Part shown: positions 41,001-46,895 of the stretch, one piece after another
Numbering within the stretch: the first letter of the stretch is position 1
Layout: each line of letters starts with the position of its first letter
Origin: Buxus sempervirens
Lineage: Eukaryota > Streptophyta > Magnoliopsida > Buxales > Buxaceae
Length of the DNA stretch: 64,000 nt
Reading direction: 5' to 3'
Assembly (NCBI GenBank): GCA_947561395.2
Contig: OX387191.1
Span: 39,077,439-39,141,438, forward strand
Made by a program: the position numbers and the translations under genes
The notes under the pieces: model-generated
What the model saw: only the letters and a program-made list of their open reading frames with translations
Database searches by the model: none
What the model was told of the DNA's origin: nothing

Positions 41001-44000
41001 AGTAGGCATTTGGATCCTTATCCATCTTGGAGAATGCCAAGTGTCTTTGTAAAGTTTTCTTTTCCATTATACATTTTGTATATGATATCAGCATTGTTCA
41101 CTAAAAAAAAAAAAAAAAAGATATTAATTTAGTTTTATCATAGCATAGTCGTTGTATCATGTGAAAGGAAAATGTAGAGTCATCCCAACATCCTTTTATC
41201 ATTCTGATGTCAGCAAAGCTTTTTGGTTCGTTTTTTCTGTTCCTCTTCTAAGCTGCTTGGGTTATACCCCAAGGACCTGTTTCTTTTTTCCTTCCCTTAG
41301 GAAGCCAAGCCTTTTTCTATGAAGGCTTTCATCTTCTAAAGGATGTTATCATTTGTAGTTTGTTGGAGGATTTTGAAAGAACATAGCAAAAGAACCTTAC
41401 ATGACAGAAGCTTTTCTGTACTAAATATCAACATAATGCTGGTCGTTATCTAGTGGATAGGGTCTCCATTCTTTGAAATATTCTGTAGTGATGGGGCCTA
41501 ATTCTTTTCTGCCTAGGATGAAGCTTTTTAAATCAAGTGCTTTTAGGGGATTGGTTGGGCCCTCCTCAGTTATTTTAACAGTTATCTGCCTCTCACTTTT
41601 ATTTTTCTTTTTCCTTGTATACTGTTGTAATGCTTTAAAACATATACATATAGTCCTTATTTTTTCACCAAAAATGCCAACAATATTAGCAGGGTAAGAC
41701 TGGACTGAAAAGATTAATGTATCAGTGATTGGTTCATATATTATTGTCAAGGAAGAGGTCTGTTTAGGTAGTCCTTAGTAAACAGAATTATTACATAAAC
41801 ATATACAAAAAATGCTATCGGCAGCGCCAACTATGACTTAGACTCCCCATTGGAAGTTAATTCTATGTTTTGCTTTCTCAGAGTTCAGCTCATGAAATCG
41901 ATTCCAGTTCTGGACATTAAGAAATAACCACATGCATGCTATTTGACCTGCATCATTTATAGTCTACATATGCATAAATTTTTGTTGCACCTATTCAAAC
42001 TAAATGACAACAGAAACTGACATGGAAATAGAAAATAAGACAGGAGACATTTTTCCAAACCAATATATATATATATATTTAGAAAAGCAACAGTTGGTGT
42101 ATCAATCTGTTAAAAAAAATCATTAATATGCATTAATAATGATCAATAAAGAAGAAAAAAAAATGATCCATTGATTTTAGTACTAATCAAGTTTATATCA
42201 AGATAACTCTGTTCTGAGTTATGATCTTCACTGAGTGTTTCAAACCTGAAACCTTTTTCTGTGAATATATAAATACATGGAACAATAACTAGTATTCTGC
42301 TGTCTAAGTTGATCAGAATGTAAGCATTCAAGGATCAGTATGAGTAGGTGTGATAAGAGAACAAATGCAAATGGACTATTTCGGGGTTATTTATAATTTC
42401 TATATATGCAATGCAAAGAGATAAAAATGTGATCAAAGAAAAAAAAATCTAAACAGTAAAAAATTAACGGATTCAAACTTATTAAATCACAGGTCATTTT
42501 CTGCACCAAAATTTATTTTATGTGCAAATATTTGTAAAGAAGTAGAATTGGGAGCTGTGGGACATCTAACATGCAGCCCAACAAGGTTCCCTGCATTAAG
42601 CTAAGTCTGATGTAAAAGGGAAAGGAAAAGCACGAAACCAAATGAAGATGTAAATAGGAGCAGTCTAAGTCCATTCACCACAGTCACTACGTGATTAAGA
42701 AACAAACCCTAAATGCCATTAATGAAGAAAAACAGCTGCCACACACAAAATCGTGAGCAACTGAGATCCATATAAAGTTCGCATGCAATCCAAGATATAT
42801 TCATAAGCAAAACGAAATCATTTTTAGGGTTAAACCTATACATAAGTAACATCAGATAGAAAAACATACCGCTACCACAACAGGGATACAGACTACTTTT
42901 CCATTGTCATTCTTAAAAAAGACCAATTGAGCTGTCAAGACAGAAGAAAGATTACCATTGAAAAGCAAGAATAAGACAACCCAGTTGATAAAATGCGATG
43001 GTATAATAAAATCATTATATTAATATTTTTTTTATCTAACAGCCAAATAACAAAAAGAGTATAAACTTCTCAAACAGGATATGGAAATGCAGGTAGAATC
43101 TATAGCAAGAAAAATATTAGGAAATCACTTACGTTCCGTGCAGCCAAAAAGGAAGACCTTCTTTCCATGAAGCTCTCCCCCTTCTTCAAATGCCTCCTGA
43201 CCAAGGTTTAAGAGAGTATTCAACATTACATGTTTACCACAGTAATCAAGACATAAATAGAAGATAATTGCACTCACTTCTAAATTTGAGAAATTCCATT
43301 TGTACTCATAAACCGAGTCAAGTTGATCCCACTGCCATTGAAAAGAAAAATGCAATAGCTTGTAAGAAACAGAGAGCAACTTTCTCAAGTAAGCATGCAA
43401 TTACTCGGCAGAAGGAGGGGAGGTCCAGAGCGAGGGTAGGTGGATGAAGGGAGGGAAAATAAGAAGTCCAGTCAAACCTCCGTGCCTACAGGAAATACAG
43501 CCTTCCATAAATCTTCCTACAAAAGAAACCAACAACATGATTAACAGGATAATAAAACATTTGAGTCCAAAATACATCCATCAAAAGTACAGTAAAACCT
43601 TGTTAAAGCAGATCCATTCTTAGGATAGAACATGTCCTCTTTTTCTAAAATAAATAATTGCACATGTGCAAGTAAAAAAGCTCGCCAAATTCAAAATATG
43701 AGACTTATTTAAACCAAGTATGGGAGGAGGACGAAACAAAAATGACAGTGAAACTTAAAGACAATTCAAAAACTATTAAAAAGGAATTTAAATGGTCATT
43801 TAACAAAACAAAACAAGTCCAAGTTCAAAACCCTAAAACTAAACCTAATGATGCATTTCCTGGTCATCCAATAAAACCAAGGAAAAACCTAATTCGAGAA
43901 AATTGAACAGAGAATGAACAAACAAAGGAGCGGTTACCAGATTTCGCTTCTCAGGGAAGAACTCGGGCTCGTTTTGAACCTTTGGAGCAGCAGGAGCTTT

Positions 44001-44060
44001 GACTCGCTTTCCTCTGCTCGAAGTTTGGTTTGCCTTCCGCTTGGAAGCCCCTTTTGCCAT
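1003..44060 (-). CDS. HIT4: HIT4-like chromatin protein, 14 exons
   Basis: Rebuilt by joining minus-strand exons 43938-44060, 43478-43516, 43278-43331, 43133-43196, 42870-42931, 29727-29851, 29487-29546, 23485-23543, 22654-22733, 21999-22037, 20905-20967, 20761-20808, 20536-20664 and 1003-1050. The total is 993 nt, giving 330 residues plus TGA. Every intron is GT-AG and phases agree throughout. Landmarks: a basic Lys/Arg/Ala-rich N-terminus (1-30), [16 protein letters not shown] (55-70), PPSDKIG (120-126), [11 protein letters not shown] (145-155), [13 protein letters not shown] (225-237), an acidic then Lys/Arg/Glu-rich probable coiled coil (about 236-290), [16 protein letters not shown] (295-310) and a C-terminal [10 protein letters not shown]. 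These match my memory of Arabidopsis HIT4 (At5g10010) and its paralogue. That family is plant-specific and nuclear; HIT4 is reported at chromocentres and needed for heat-induced decondensation and release of transcriptional silencing. The protein seems shorter at the N-terminus than Arabidopsis HIT4 (about 430 residues). No catalytic motif is seen. The function is inferred from the family. Confidence 0.9.
1051..2251. other. intron 13, unassigned 3' part
   Basis: Single-copy-looking AT-rich sequence between the last exon and the RTE LINE. A 21-23 bp stretch with CACAGTATACATGACATGAC recurs in variant form near 1547 and 1605. No coding match is recognised. Confidence 0.4.
2252..3030 (-). mobile_element. 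RTE-clade LINE, 3' half, degenerate
   Basis: Minus-strand translation gives the C-terminal part of an RTE-type reverse transcriptase. From 3030 down: [16 protein letters not shown], then [11 protein letters not shown], a stop where the family has KYLGS, then [38 protein letters not shown] and [14 protein letters not shown]. The left end is a run of ATG/TGATG units (2252-2272), the usual tandem 3' tail of RTE elements instead of poly(A). It is 5'-truncated and lies in intron 13 in the host-gene sense. Confidence 0.85.
3031..3965. other. intron 13, unassigned stretch
   Basis: Contains short broken frames with no family I can name. Parts may belong to the L1 scrap to the right. The sequence ATATATCACT repeats near 3770 and 3850. 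Confidence 0.3.
3966..4110 (-). pseudogene. L1-type reverse transcriptase scrap
   Basis: The minus strand encodes [20 protein letters not shown], then [17 protein letters not shown]. This matches the B-C motif region of plant L1 reverse transcriptases (G-hydrophobic-EGF, then an F-A-D-D box followed by LFC). Here FADD is decayed to FLDD. Only about 45 residues are readable. Confidence 0.6.
4860..5270 (+). pseudogene. hAT transposase remnant, DUF659 region
   Basis: Plus-strand frames with two or more shifts read [42 protein letters not shown] and [14 protein letters not shown]. This is the order and motif set of the DUF659 block of plant hAT transposases, where the last motif is usually CAAHCIDLMLED. 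The BED finger and C-terminal dimerisation domain are not found beside it. It is antisense to the host gene, inside intron 13. Confidence 0.7.
5301..5510. mobile_element. Harbinger-like MITE end, fragment
   Basis: Starts GGGGCTGGGCATTCTGGATT and is rich in GGATTCTAGAATC-type inverted motifs. This resembles the terminus of the element at 44281. A clear partner end was not located; inverted similarity near 9545-9650 is weak. Confidence 0.4.
6266..9067 (-). mobile_element. 5'-truncated L1 LINE with 11-bp target duplication
   Basis: Flanked by TCTTCACATGG (6255-6265) and TCTTCACATAG (9068-9078), a 10/11 target duplication. Minus-strand order: endonuclease C-terminus ([19 protein letters not shown]; 9070-8830), reverse transcriptase (KAPGP near 8750, [15 protein letters not shown] near 8190, QFADDIVLL near 8020) and zinc-finger RVT region ([20 protein letters not shown] near 7500, [10 protein letters not shown] near 6780). 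It ends in an A-rich tail near 6270. Several stops and shifts make it inactive. It lies in intron 13 in the host sense. Confidence 0.88.
9661..10853. mobile_element. hAT-like MITE family 1, complete copy
   Basis: Left end reads AGGCCGTTTGGTAAC; the right end reversed reads AGGGTGTTTGATAATG. The interior has no transposase. The right part matches the element at 1-475. CTAG abuts both ends, but a clean 8-bp duplication is not evident. Superfamily is inferred from the terminal style only. Confidence 0.5.
10854..12000. repeat. intron 13 repeat-rich stretch with (GAA)n
   Basis: No gene is seen. It contains a (GAA)n run at 11569-11592, a CT-rich block (11628-11700) and a block with TTGGCCGA/TCGGCC motifs (11310-11480, 11925-11935). 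Open frames across it are low-complexity artefacts. Confidence 0.4.
12144..12170. repeat. (AT)n microsatellite
   Basis: About 13 uninterrupted AT units in AT-rich flanks. Confidence 0.9.
12360..12830 (+). repeat. CT-rich leader-like block, copy 1
   Basis: A CT-rich stretch ending in ATTCTGCACAGTA beside a sequence with repeated GAAATTTCG-type motifs. It resembles 14150-14470, which ends in the same ATTCTGCACAGTA. The two probably are paralogous parts of the hAT-like elements here. Coding capacity is not supported. Confidence 0.4.
13390..13900 (-). pseudogene. hAT transposase C-terminal (dimerisation) remnant, copy 1
   Basis: The minus strand reads, across frames, MYGTNAP (about 13700), [20 protein letters not shown] (about 13640), the KLCSAIT region (about 13570) and [18 protein letters not shown] (about 13470). 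This is the conserved hAT C-terminal dimerisation block with the [10 protein letters not shown] signature. The EDPLDV tail is homologous to KDPLDM in the copy at 17430-18990, so both belong to one family. Frameshifts and stops show decay. Confidence 0.75.
14150..14590 (+). repeat. CT-rich leader-like block, copy 2
   Basis: A paralogue of 12360-12830 with the same shared ATTCTGCACAGTA. It is followed by a sequence with GGTATGCCATGCATAC and GAAATTCC motifs. Confidence 0.4.
14880..15412. repeat. degenerate TCTAGAGAGAGAAAA tandem repeat field, left part
   Basis: Dozens of imperfect units built on TCTAGAGAGAGAAAA and AGAGAATCCT. It continues at 16244-16440 on the other side of an inserted MITE. 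Confidence 0.85.
15413..16243. mobile_element. hAT-like MITE with GGT-rich core
   Basis: Terminal inverted repeats: left GGCTATGTTTGGCATTG, right (reversed) GGCTGCGTTTGGCATTG, followed on both sides by GCTTATT-type sequence. It sits inside the TCTAGAGA repeat field. AGAATCCT on the left and AAAATCTT on the right may be a worn 8-bp duplication. The core (15613-16078) is almost only GGTGGT/GATGGT units, so the His/Pro/Thr-rich frames across it are not genes. Confidence 0.75.
16244..16440. repeat. TCTAGAGA repeat field, right part
   Basis: Continuation of the array at 14880-15412, separated from it only by the MITE. Confidence 0.8.
16580..16700 (-). mobile_element. short L1 3' tail
   Basis: A minus-strand 3' end in the style of plant L1s: AATACATATCTTTTCC followed by a 12-13 nt A run. 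Only about 100 bp remain. Confidence 0.45.
17100..18990 (-). pseudogene. hAT transposase C-terminal half, copy 2
   Basis: From 18990 leftwards the minus strand reads a YLN region followed by AIGNF (near 18850), LGSF/LASR (near 18680), [20 protein letters not shown] (near 18510), [20 protein letters not shown] (near 18450), [17 protein letters not shown] (near 18290) and a tail with [20 protein letters not shown] (near 17200). This is the hAT dimerisation block plus a low-complexity tail. An imperfect duplication of about 128 bp (17867-18115) lies in the tail. Stops and shifts are present. Confidence 0.78.
18995..20030 (-). mobile_element. L1 LINE 3' part (zinc-finger RVT region)
   Basis: The minus strand encodes [50 protein letters not shown], a decayed LIRH...CLLC zinc-finger region and [12 protein letters not shown]. 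This is the C-terminal zf-RVT arrangement of plant L1 ORF2. The reverse transcriptase is missing. It directly abuts the hAT remnant on its left. Confidence 0.8.
20114..20535. other. intron 13, 5' end
   Basis: No coding or repeat family recognised. A short duplicated block (TTCATCCCAACTCACCAACT versus TTCATTCCAACTCACTAGG) occurs near 20210-20265. The donor GTACAA is at 20535. Confidence 0.4.
20536..20664 (-). CDS. HIT4: HIT4-like exon 13
   Basis: Residues 273-315, starting [19 protein letters not shown] and ending [20 protein letters not shown] plus K. Acceptor is TTTGTAG|GCAA and donor is AAG|GTACAA. The next intron is 19.5 kb. Confidence 0.93.
20761..20808 (-). CDS. HIT4: HIT4-like exon 12
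   Basis: Residues 257-272, [16 protein letters not shown], part of the Lys/Arg/Glu-rich helix. Acceptor is TCATTAG|GACT and donor is GAG|GTGCCT. Confidence 0.92.
20905..20967 (-). CDS. HIT4: HIT4-like exon 11
   Basis: Residues 236-256, beginning [16 protein letters not shown] and ending DAFK. This is the start of a charged, probably helical region. Acceptor is CTCTAG|GAGT and donor is AAG|GTATTC. Confidence 0.92.
20968..21998. other. intron 10
   Basis: 1,031-nt GT-AG intron. No repeat or coding match is seen. Confidence 0.6.
21999..22037 (-). CDS. HIT4: HIT4-like exon 10
   Basis: A 39-nt exon for residues 223-235, [13 protein letters not shown]. Acceptor is GCTGTAG|GTCT and donor is GAG|GTACTA, phase 0. 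Confidence 0.9.
22038..23484. other. introns 9 and 8 around exon 9
   Basis: Intron 9 (22038-22653) and intron 8 (22734-23484) are GT-AG and show no recognised repeat. Near 22950-23040 a GTTTGAATAC-like box on the minus strand hints at a SINE, but it is too weak to call. Confidence 0.5.
22654..22733 (-). CDS. HIT4: HIT4-like exon 9
   Basis: Completes Tyr196 and encodes residues 197-222, beginning [16 protein letters not shown] and ending FPIDPKP. Acceptor is TTGACAG|ATTT and donor is CCG|GTAAGA. Confidence 0.93.
23485..23543 (-). CDS. HIT4: HIT4-like exon 8
   Basis: Residues 177-195, [19 protein letters not shown], plus one base of Tyr196. Acceptor is GTTGCAG|GGCT and donor is CTT|GTGAGA, phase 1. 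Confidence 0.92.
23544..24886. other. intron 7, 3' part
   Basis: AT-rich intron sequence without a recognised gene or element, between exon 8 and the Mutator-like insertion. Confidence 0.5.
24896..26611. mobile_element. Mutator-like element with ~200-bp TIRs (Pack-MULE candidate)
   Basis: Flanked by TAAAAAAAG (24887-24895) and TAAAAATAG (26612-26620), a 9-bp duplication with one mismatch. The left arm starts GGAAAATTACCGTACGGTAT and the right arm reversed starts GGGAAAATTACCGTATGGTA. Similarity continues about 190-210 bp, sharing TGTCCCTT, CAATGACTACT and AAGACCAATTGGTCCT. Long TIRs with a 9-bp duplication define Mutator-like elements. No MURA transposase is seen. The interior (about 25100-26390) is more GC-rich than its flanks, with short frames on both strands of unknown origin, so it may be captured gene sequence. 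Confidence 0.82.
26800..27125. repeat. interspersed repeat with GCGAAA/TTTCGCC motifs
   Basis: Begins near CGATGGCACACCGCGCCGAA, holds a 21-nt T run, and repeats GGCGAAA and GGCATGCC motifs, ending in CAAAATTTCGTTTCGTG. Related sequence occurs at 12040-12110, 12830-13000, 13950-14040, 16690-16800 and 32690-32960. Probably one transposon family's ends. Class unknown. Confidence 0.45.
27126..29486. other. intron 7, 5' part
   Basis: AT-rich sequence with no recognised coding match. It includes the SINE-like unit at 27356. Plus-strand frames at 28037-28324 and 29101-29365 have no family signature. Confidence 0.4.
27356..27530 (+). mobile_element. SINE-like, tRNA-derived unit
   Basis: TGATGGTAAAAGCACC (A-box-like, 27371) and GGTTGAAGCCC (B-box-like, 27408) are spaced about 37 bp, as in a tRNA-derived pol III promoter. 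The B box lacks a C compared with GGTTCGAANCC. The 3' boundary is uncertain. Confidence 0.4.
29487..29546 (-). CDS. HIT4: HIT4-like exon 7
   Basis: Residues 157-175 with split codons at both ends, [19 protein letters not shown]. Acceptor is TTTTACAG|GGAT and donor is AG|GTATCA, phase 2. Confidence 0.92.
29727..29851 (-). CDS. HIT4: HIT4-like exon 6
   Basis: Residues 115-155 plus two bases of Arg156. It contains [20 protein letters not shown] and, further on, [13 protein letters not shown]. Acceptor is TTGACAG|GTTG and donor is AG|GTATCT, phase 2. Confidence 0.93.
29852..30160. other. intron 5, 3' end
   Basis: Acceptor TTGACAG lies at the left. No element is recognised up to the L1 at about 30165. 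Confidence 0.5.
30165..31960 (+). mobile_element. 5'-truncated L1 LINE (RT end and zf-RVT)
   Basis: The plus strand reads [38 protein letters not shown], then [20 protein letters not shown] (all RT palm/thumb), FLWKGN, and the zf-RVT region [49 protein letters not shown] and [15 protein letters not shown]. Many stops are present. It starts at the decayed YADD box (TDN) and runs antisense to the HIT4-like gene in intron 5. Confidence 0.85.
32425..32610 (-). mobile_element. RTE LINE scrap
   Basis: The minus strand reads [20 protein letters not shown], then [10 protein letters not shown]. This matches [14 protein letters not shown] in the RTE copy at 2252-3030. About 60 residues remain. Confidence 0.65.
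32690..32960. repeat. interspersed repeat with GAAATTTC motifs
   Basis: Shares GAGCATGCCACCCAGGGCAT, GCTCGAAATTTCTC and CGAAATTTC blocks with the repeats at 16690-16800 and 26800-27125. Contains an A run at 32879-32894. Confidence 0.45.
32961..34797. other. intron 5, C-skewed segment of unknown origin
   Basis: The plus strand is conspicuously rich in C and A from about 33200 to 34330, unlike the AT-rich neighbourhood. Frames at 33396-33809 (plus) and 33741-33977 (minus) have no recognisable domain. It could be the non-coding part of an LTR element. I do not recognise it. Confidence 0.35.
34996..35078. repeat. (CT)n microsatellite, about 42 units
   Basis: 83 bp of uninterrupted CT, with more CT-rich, imperfect sequence on both sides (34925-35150). 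Confidence 0.97.
36777..38747 (+). mobile_element. small Copia element with two LTRs, internally deleted
   Basis: 5' LTR 36777-36950 (174 bp, TGTTATGGAAAG...CATTAACA) and 3' LTR 38543-38747 (205 bp) match closely; the 3' copy carries a 30-35 bp T-rich insertion near 38611-38640. A PBS-like TGTTATCAGAGC follows the 5' LTR, as in elements primed by initiator tRNA-Met. The purine tract GAGGGGGAG precedes the 3' LTR. Only RT and RNase H remain. No target duplication is evident. It lies in intron 5, antisense to the gene. Confidence 0.88.
37116..38460 (+). pseudogene. Copia reverse transcriptase and RNase H
   Basis: RVT_2 order is clear: [23 protein letters not shown]-like [35 protein letters not shown], a stop at 37431, [15 protein letters not shown], a stop at 37563, then [11 protein letters not shown] deletion near 37735 joins HTKGDTS to a shifted frame ([20 protein letters not shown]). 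RNase H follows: [13 protein letters not shown], a stop, [16 protein letters not shown], and after a further shift [16 protein letters not shown]. Gag, protease and integrase are missing. Not functional. Confidence 0.88.
40545..41120 (+). mobile_element. L1 LINE 3' end with RNase H and poly(A)
   Basis: Reads [20 protein letters not shown] (RNase H start, G-G-hydrophobic-R-D) and, after frame changes, [20 protein letters not shown] then GLPS stop (RNase H end, where the family has H-V-P-R-x-A-N-x-x-A-D). A 17-nt A run at about 41103-41119 closes it. Plant L1s with a C-terminal RNase H look like this. Confidence 0.75.
41121..42869. other. intron 5, 5' end
   Basis: AT-rich sequence with a short (AT)n run at 42063-42078. 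No gene or element recognised. The donor GTATGT is at 42869. Confidence 0.5.
42870..42931 (-). CDS. HIT4: HIT4-like exon 5
   Basis: Completes codon 94 (Pro) and encodes residues 95-114, [20 protein letters not shown]. Acceptor is TTGACAG|CTCA and donor is GCG|GTATGT. The following intron is 13.0 kb and holds the L1, LTR and Copia insertions. Confidence 0.92.
43133..43196 (-). CDS. HIT4: HIT4-like exon 4
   Basis: Residues 73-93 plus one base of codon 94. It reads [20 protein letters not shown] and then E. Acceptor is GGTCAG|GAGG and donor is GAAC|GTAAGT, phase 1. Confidence 0.92.
43278..43331 (-). CDS. HIT4: HIT4-like exon 3
   Basis: Residues 55-72, [18 protein letters not shown]. Acceptor is ATGGCAG|TGGG and donor is GAA|GTGAGTG, phase 0. 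This is one of the most conserved blocks of the family. Confidence 0.92.
43478..43516 (-). CDS. HIT4: HIT4-like exon 2
   Basis: Residues 42-54, [13 protein letters not shown]. Acceptor is TTTGTAG|GAAG and donor is GAG|GTTTGA, phase 0. It continues the conserved run [20 protein letters not shown] typical of the family. Confidence 0.88.
43938..44060 (-). CDS. HIT4: HIT4-like exon 1 (start codon)
   Basis: Encodes residues 1-41. It starts [12 protein letters not shown], a basic stretch likely to be nuclear targeting, and ends FFPEKRNL. The donor is CTG|GTAACC, phase 0. The ATG is the first one downstream of the TATA box, with G at -3 and +4. The frame stays open further upstream, but the only upstream start-like codon there is GTG, so this ATG is chosen. 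Confidence 0.9.
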
Positions 44061-44209
44061 CGCAGGAGAGAGAGACGAGAGAGAGGGAGAGATGGCTCGT
44101 CTGAAGTGAGGAAAACGAAAGGGGATGCTGATTTTGAAAGCAGGCCTATAGGGGTTCACGCTCTGTAGTTCGAACCGCCCGGTTCAATATGGTCCAACAA
44201 TTTTTGTTT

Positions 44210-44217
44210 TATTTATA
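44210..44217 (-). promoter_or_regulatory. TATA box of HIT4-like gene
   Basis: TATAAATA on the minus strand, about 150 bp upstream of the ATG. Transcription would start near 44180. The leader of about 120 nt ends in a CT-rich stretch (about 44061-44095) and has no upstream ATG. Position and motif fit a plant core promoter. This is inference without transcript data. Confidence 0.55.
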
Positions 44218-44241
44218 TTAATATTAATTAATGGGTGATAA

Positions 44242-44260
44242 TGCGCCCACCAACGCCCCC
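44242..44260 (-). repeat. inverted copy of Harbinger-like terminus beside the promoter
   Basis: GCGCCCACCAACGCCCCC is the reverse complement of the element end at 44281 (GGGGGCGTTGGTGGGC). A 17-18 bp direct repeat (ATTAATGGGTGATAAT) flanks this copy at about 44226-44241 and 44264-44279. The two termini can form a long hairpin. It looks like an abortive insertion or excision scar 25 bp upstream of the TATA box. Confidence 0.7.
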
Positions 44261-44280
44261 TAATTAATGGGTGATAATTA

Positions 44281-45854
44281 GGGGGCGTTGGTGGGCATTA
44301 TAGAATCTGGATTCTATTAGAATCCGATTCCATAATCCAAAAGGAGTGTTTGGTTGGGATTTTAAGACCGGATTCTAATATCCAGTTGTATAATCAAGCC
44401 CATAATCAGTATCTCCTTTTTTGGTGATTATAGGGATTATGGACATTGGTGCTTATATTTCCAAAACCTTTGATTCTAGAGATTATGTATGACATATTAT
44501 AATAAATAATAATATTATAATATAATATATTCTGTTATATGATATATAATTGATAATACAATATTAAATTATATTACATGTAATATAAATATTATTAATA
44601 TAAACATCATTATTATAATAATATTATACATTATTATATTATATATAATAATATATAATAAATTATAAATTTCAATATAATGTACATTATAAATAATAAT
44701 AATTATTATAATATATTATTTTAATAACAACAAATTGTAATATAACTTATATTACATTATAATAATATTATATTATTATATCATAAAATATAATAAATTT
44801 AATATATTATGATATATTGTAATAAATATAATATTATAATAAATATATTATATTTAATATAATAATATTTTATAAATTATAATATAACTTATATTAGAAT
44901 TTATTTTATAATAAACATTAATTATACTATAATATTATTATAATAATATTATATTATTATATAATAATCTGAAACATATTAATATATTATATATTTTAAA
45001 CAAATTGATATATTAATATTAATAATATTATATTGTTACAATAAACATATTATATACATATATATTTAATATAATAATATTCAAATTTAATATTATATTA
45101 ATATTAACATAATAATATATATTAATATATTTAACAAATTTAATATTATAATATATTATATTTTATTAAATTTAGTGTTACAATAAATTTATTATAATAT
45201 TATATATAATATACATAAAGTTTGAGTTATATTAAACATAAATTATATTATTATAAAATTTATATTATAATAAGTTATAATATAAATTATAATATAGTTT
45301 ATATTATAATATACATAATATTATTATAATATTATATTCTAAATTATAATACTATTATAACTATTATATATATTAATAATATCATATAATATATAATATT
45401 ATAATATAATATATAATATTATAATATAATATATATTATTATAATATAATATATATTATTATAATAGTAGTGTTATTGTAGTACATAATATAAATAATAT
45501 TATTATATATTATTATTATCATATTATTATATTATTATAATGTTATATATATATTTATATATTATATAAAAATATACATGTCACGTAATAATATATATGT
45601 AAATACGACTTTAATTTTTCTATATATATTATATATTATTTTTATGTAATTTTTAATAAAAAAACTCCAAATTTAATATCAATAATCGGTGGCAACCAAA
45701 CAAGATTCCAAATTCTAATTTAAAAATCTGAGTTCACAATCCAACTCATCCAAATAGGATTTTGGTTTTCTAAAATCAAGGAAATATAATCTGGGTTATG
45801 GAATCTGGGATTAGAATCCTAATCCAGATTCTATAATGCCCACCAAACGCCACC
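44281..45854. mobile_element. PIF/Harbinger-like non-autonomous element
   Basis: Left end GGGGGCGTTGGTGGGCATTA and right end, reversed, GGTGGCGTTTGGTGGGCATT pair over more than 30 bp. TTA lies directly outside both ends (44278-44280 and 45855-45857), the 3-bp duplication of PIF/Harbinger elements. There is no transposase; the centre is an almost pure A/T tract. It ends 63 bp from the TATA box of the HIT4-like gene. Confidence 0.82.
44488..45655. repeat. A/T-only tract inside the Harbinger-like element
   Basis: About 1.17 kb built almost only from A and T (ATTATA, AATATT, TAATAT words), with very few G or C. Some tandem runs of ATAATATTATAATATA occur at 45385-45470. Confidence 0.9.
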
Positions 45855-45857
45855 TTA

Positions 45858-46395
45858 AGATGGGCTTACAGTTGTAGTGGGCTTCAAACCATACCTATGT
45901 TTTTTTACCTAAAACCACCCAAAACATTGTTTTGGATTGATTGTGCCCTGGCTCAACCCAATCAAAATTGCAACCCAAATTGGTTCTCGGAAGTGGAAAT
46001 AGAATATGCAATAAAAATTGGAATTGAGCTCTCAATTGTAATTTTTCTGATAGGTTGAATACTTAAAAATAGAAATTTTTATTCCGCCAAATTTTACTGA
46101 ATTCATATTTTTTGCATTTTTTAGATAATGAAATTCACTTCATGATTAGGGATGCCAATAGAGCGGGTGGTTAGGATTTGGTATTGCCAAAATTAGGTTA
46201 GGGTCGGTTTACCCAACCCCCTATCCTAATCTATTAAGATATTATTTTCATTTATATTATATATGAAAGTACATATTTTATCAATAAATATATCATTAAT
46301 TTATATATTCTATTTAAAAAACACATTTTTTTTTTGCATTCTATACTACAAAAGGGTCTACCTCAACCCACGCTATTACCAATCTAGAGGAACGT
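45858..46395. other. unassigned intergenic stretch
   Basis: AT-rich, with no coding match. The Copia integrase remnant starts to the right. Confidence 0.4.
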
Positions 46396-46895
46396 GTTAG
46401 GGTTTAGTAGTGGCTAAGTGTTCACAATGTCTGTTCAAAACTATCATATATTCTCATACTTTTAGCATGCTTAGTGATGGTTCTTTTGATACACTCAACC
46501 ACACCATTTGTGTTGTGTTGCCCTAGGTATTGTTGTCTACCTCTTAATCCTAAGATTAGTATAATACACTTCAAATTCATTGTTGCACTACTCACCATAA
46601 TTATGAGATTTAAGACACTTCAATTTACTCCTTGCTGCAGTACTCACTTCTATTTTCATATTAAAGACAATTCAATTTCAAACCTTTCTCATTTCTCAAC
46701 CAATGCTTTCCACTTCTAAAAACATAATATATCAAATTTCTGTTCCAAAAAATAAACCTAAAGCTTTCTAATAGCATCATTAATAGTAGGAACAGTGAAA
46801 GTGACATAATAAAGTAAACCACTAAGAGAAAAGTACCTTCAATGGCCCCATACATCTATGTCAACTAACTCCAACTTCTTTGCCTTTGTCGTCCT
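46396..46895 (-). pseudogene. Copia integrase remnant, C-terminal side
   Basis: The minus strand reads WGAIEGTFLLVV-like (46840), a decayed integrase core, CLKSHN (46600) and NTNGVVECIKRTITKHAKSM (46490), which corresponds to the Q-Q-N-G-V-V-E-R-x-N-R-T integrase motif. It continues in register with 49946-50092 across the inserted solo LTR. Confidence 0.7.

Noticed and set aside
44061..44159. N-terminal extension of the HIT4-like protein by 33 residues
   Set aside because: The frame is open, but the first codon is GTG, not ATG, and the sequence is CT-rich leader. The ATG at 44060 is the first after the TATA box and has a good context.
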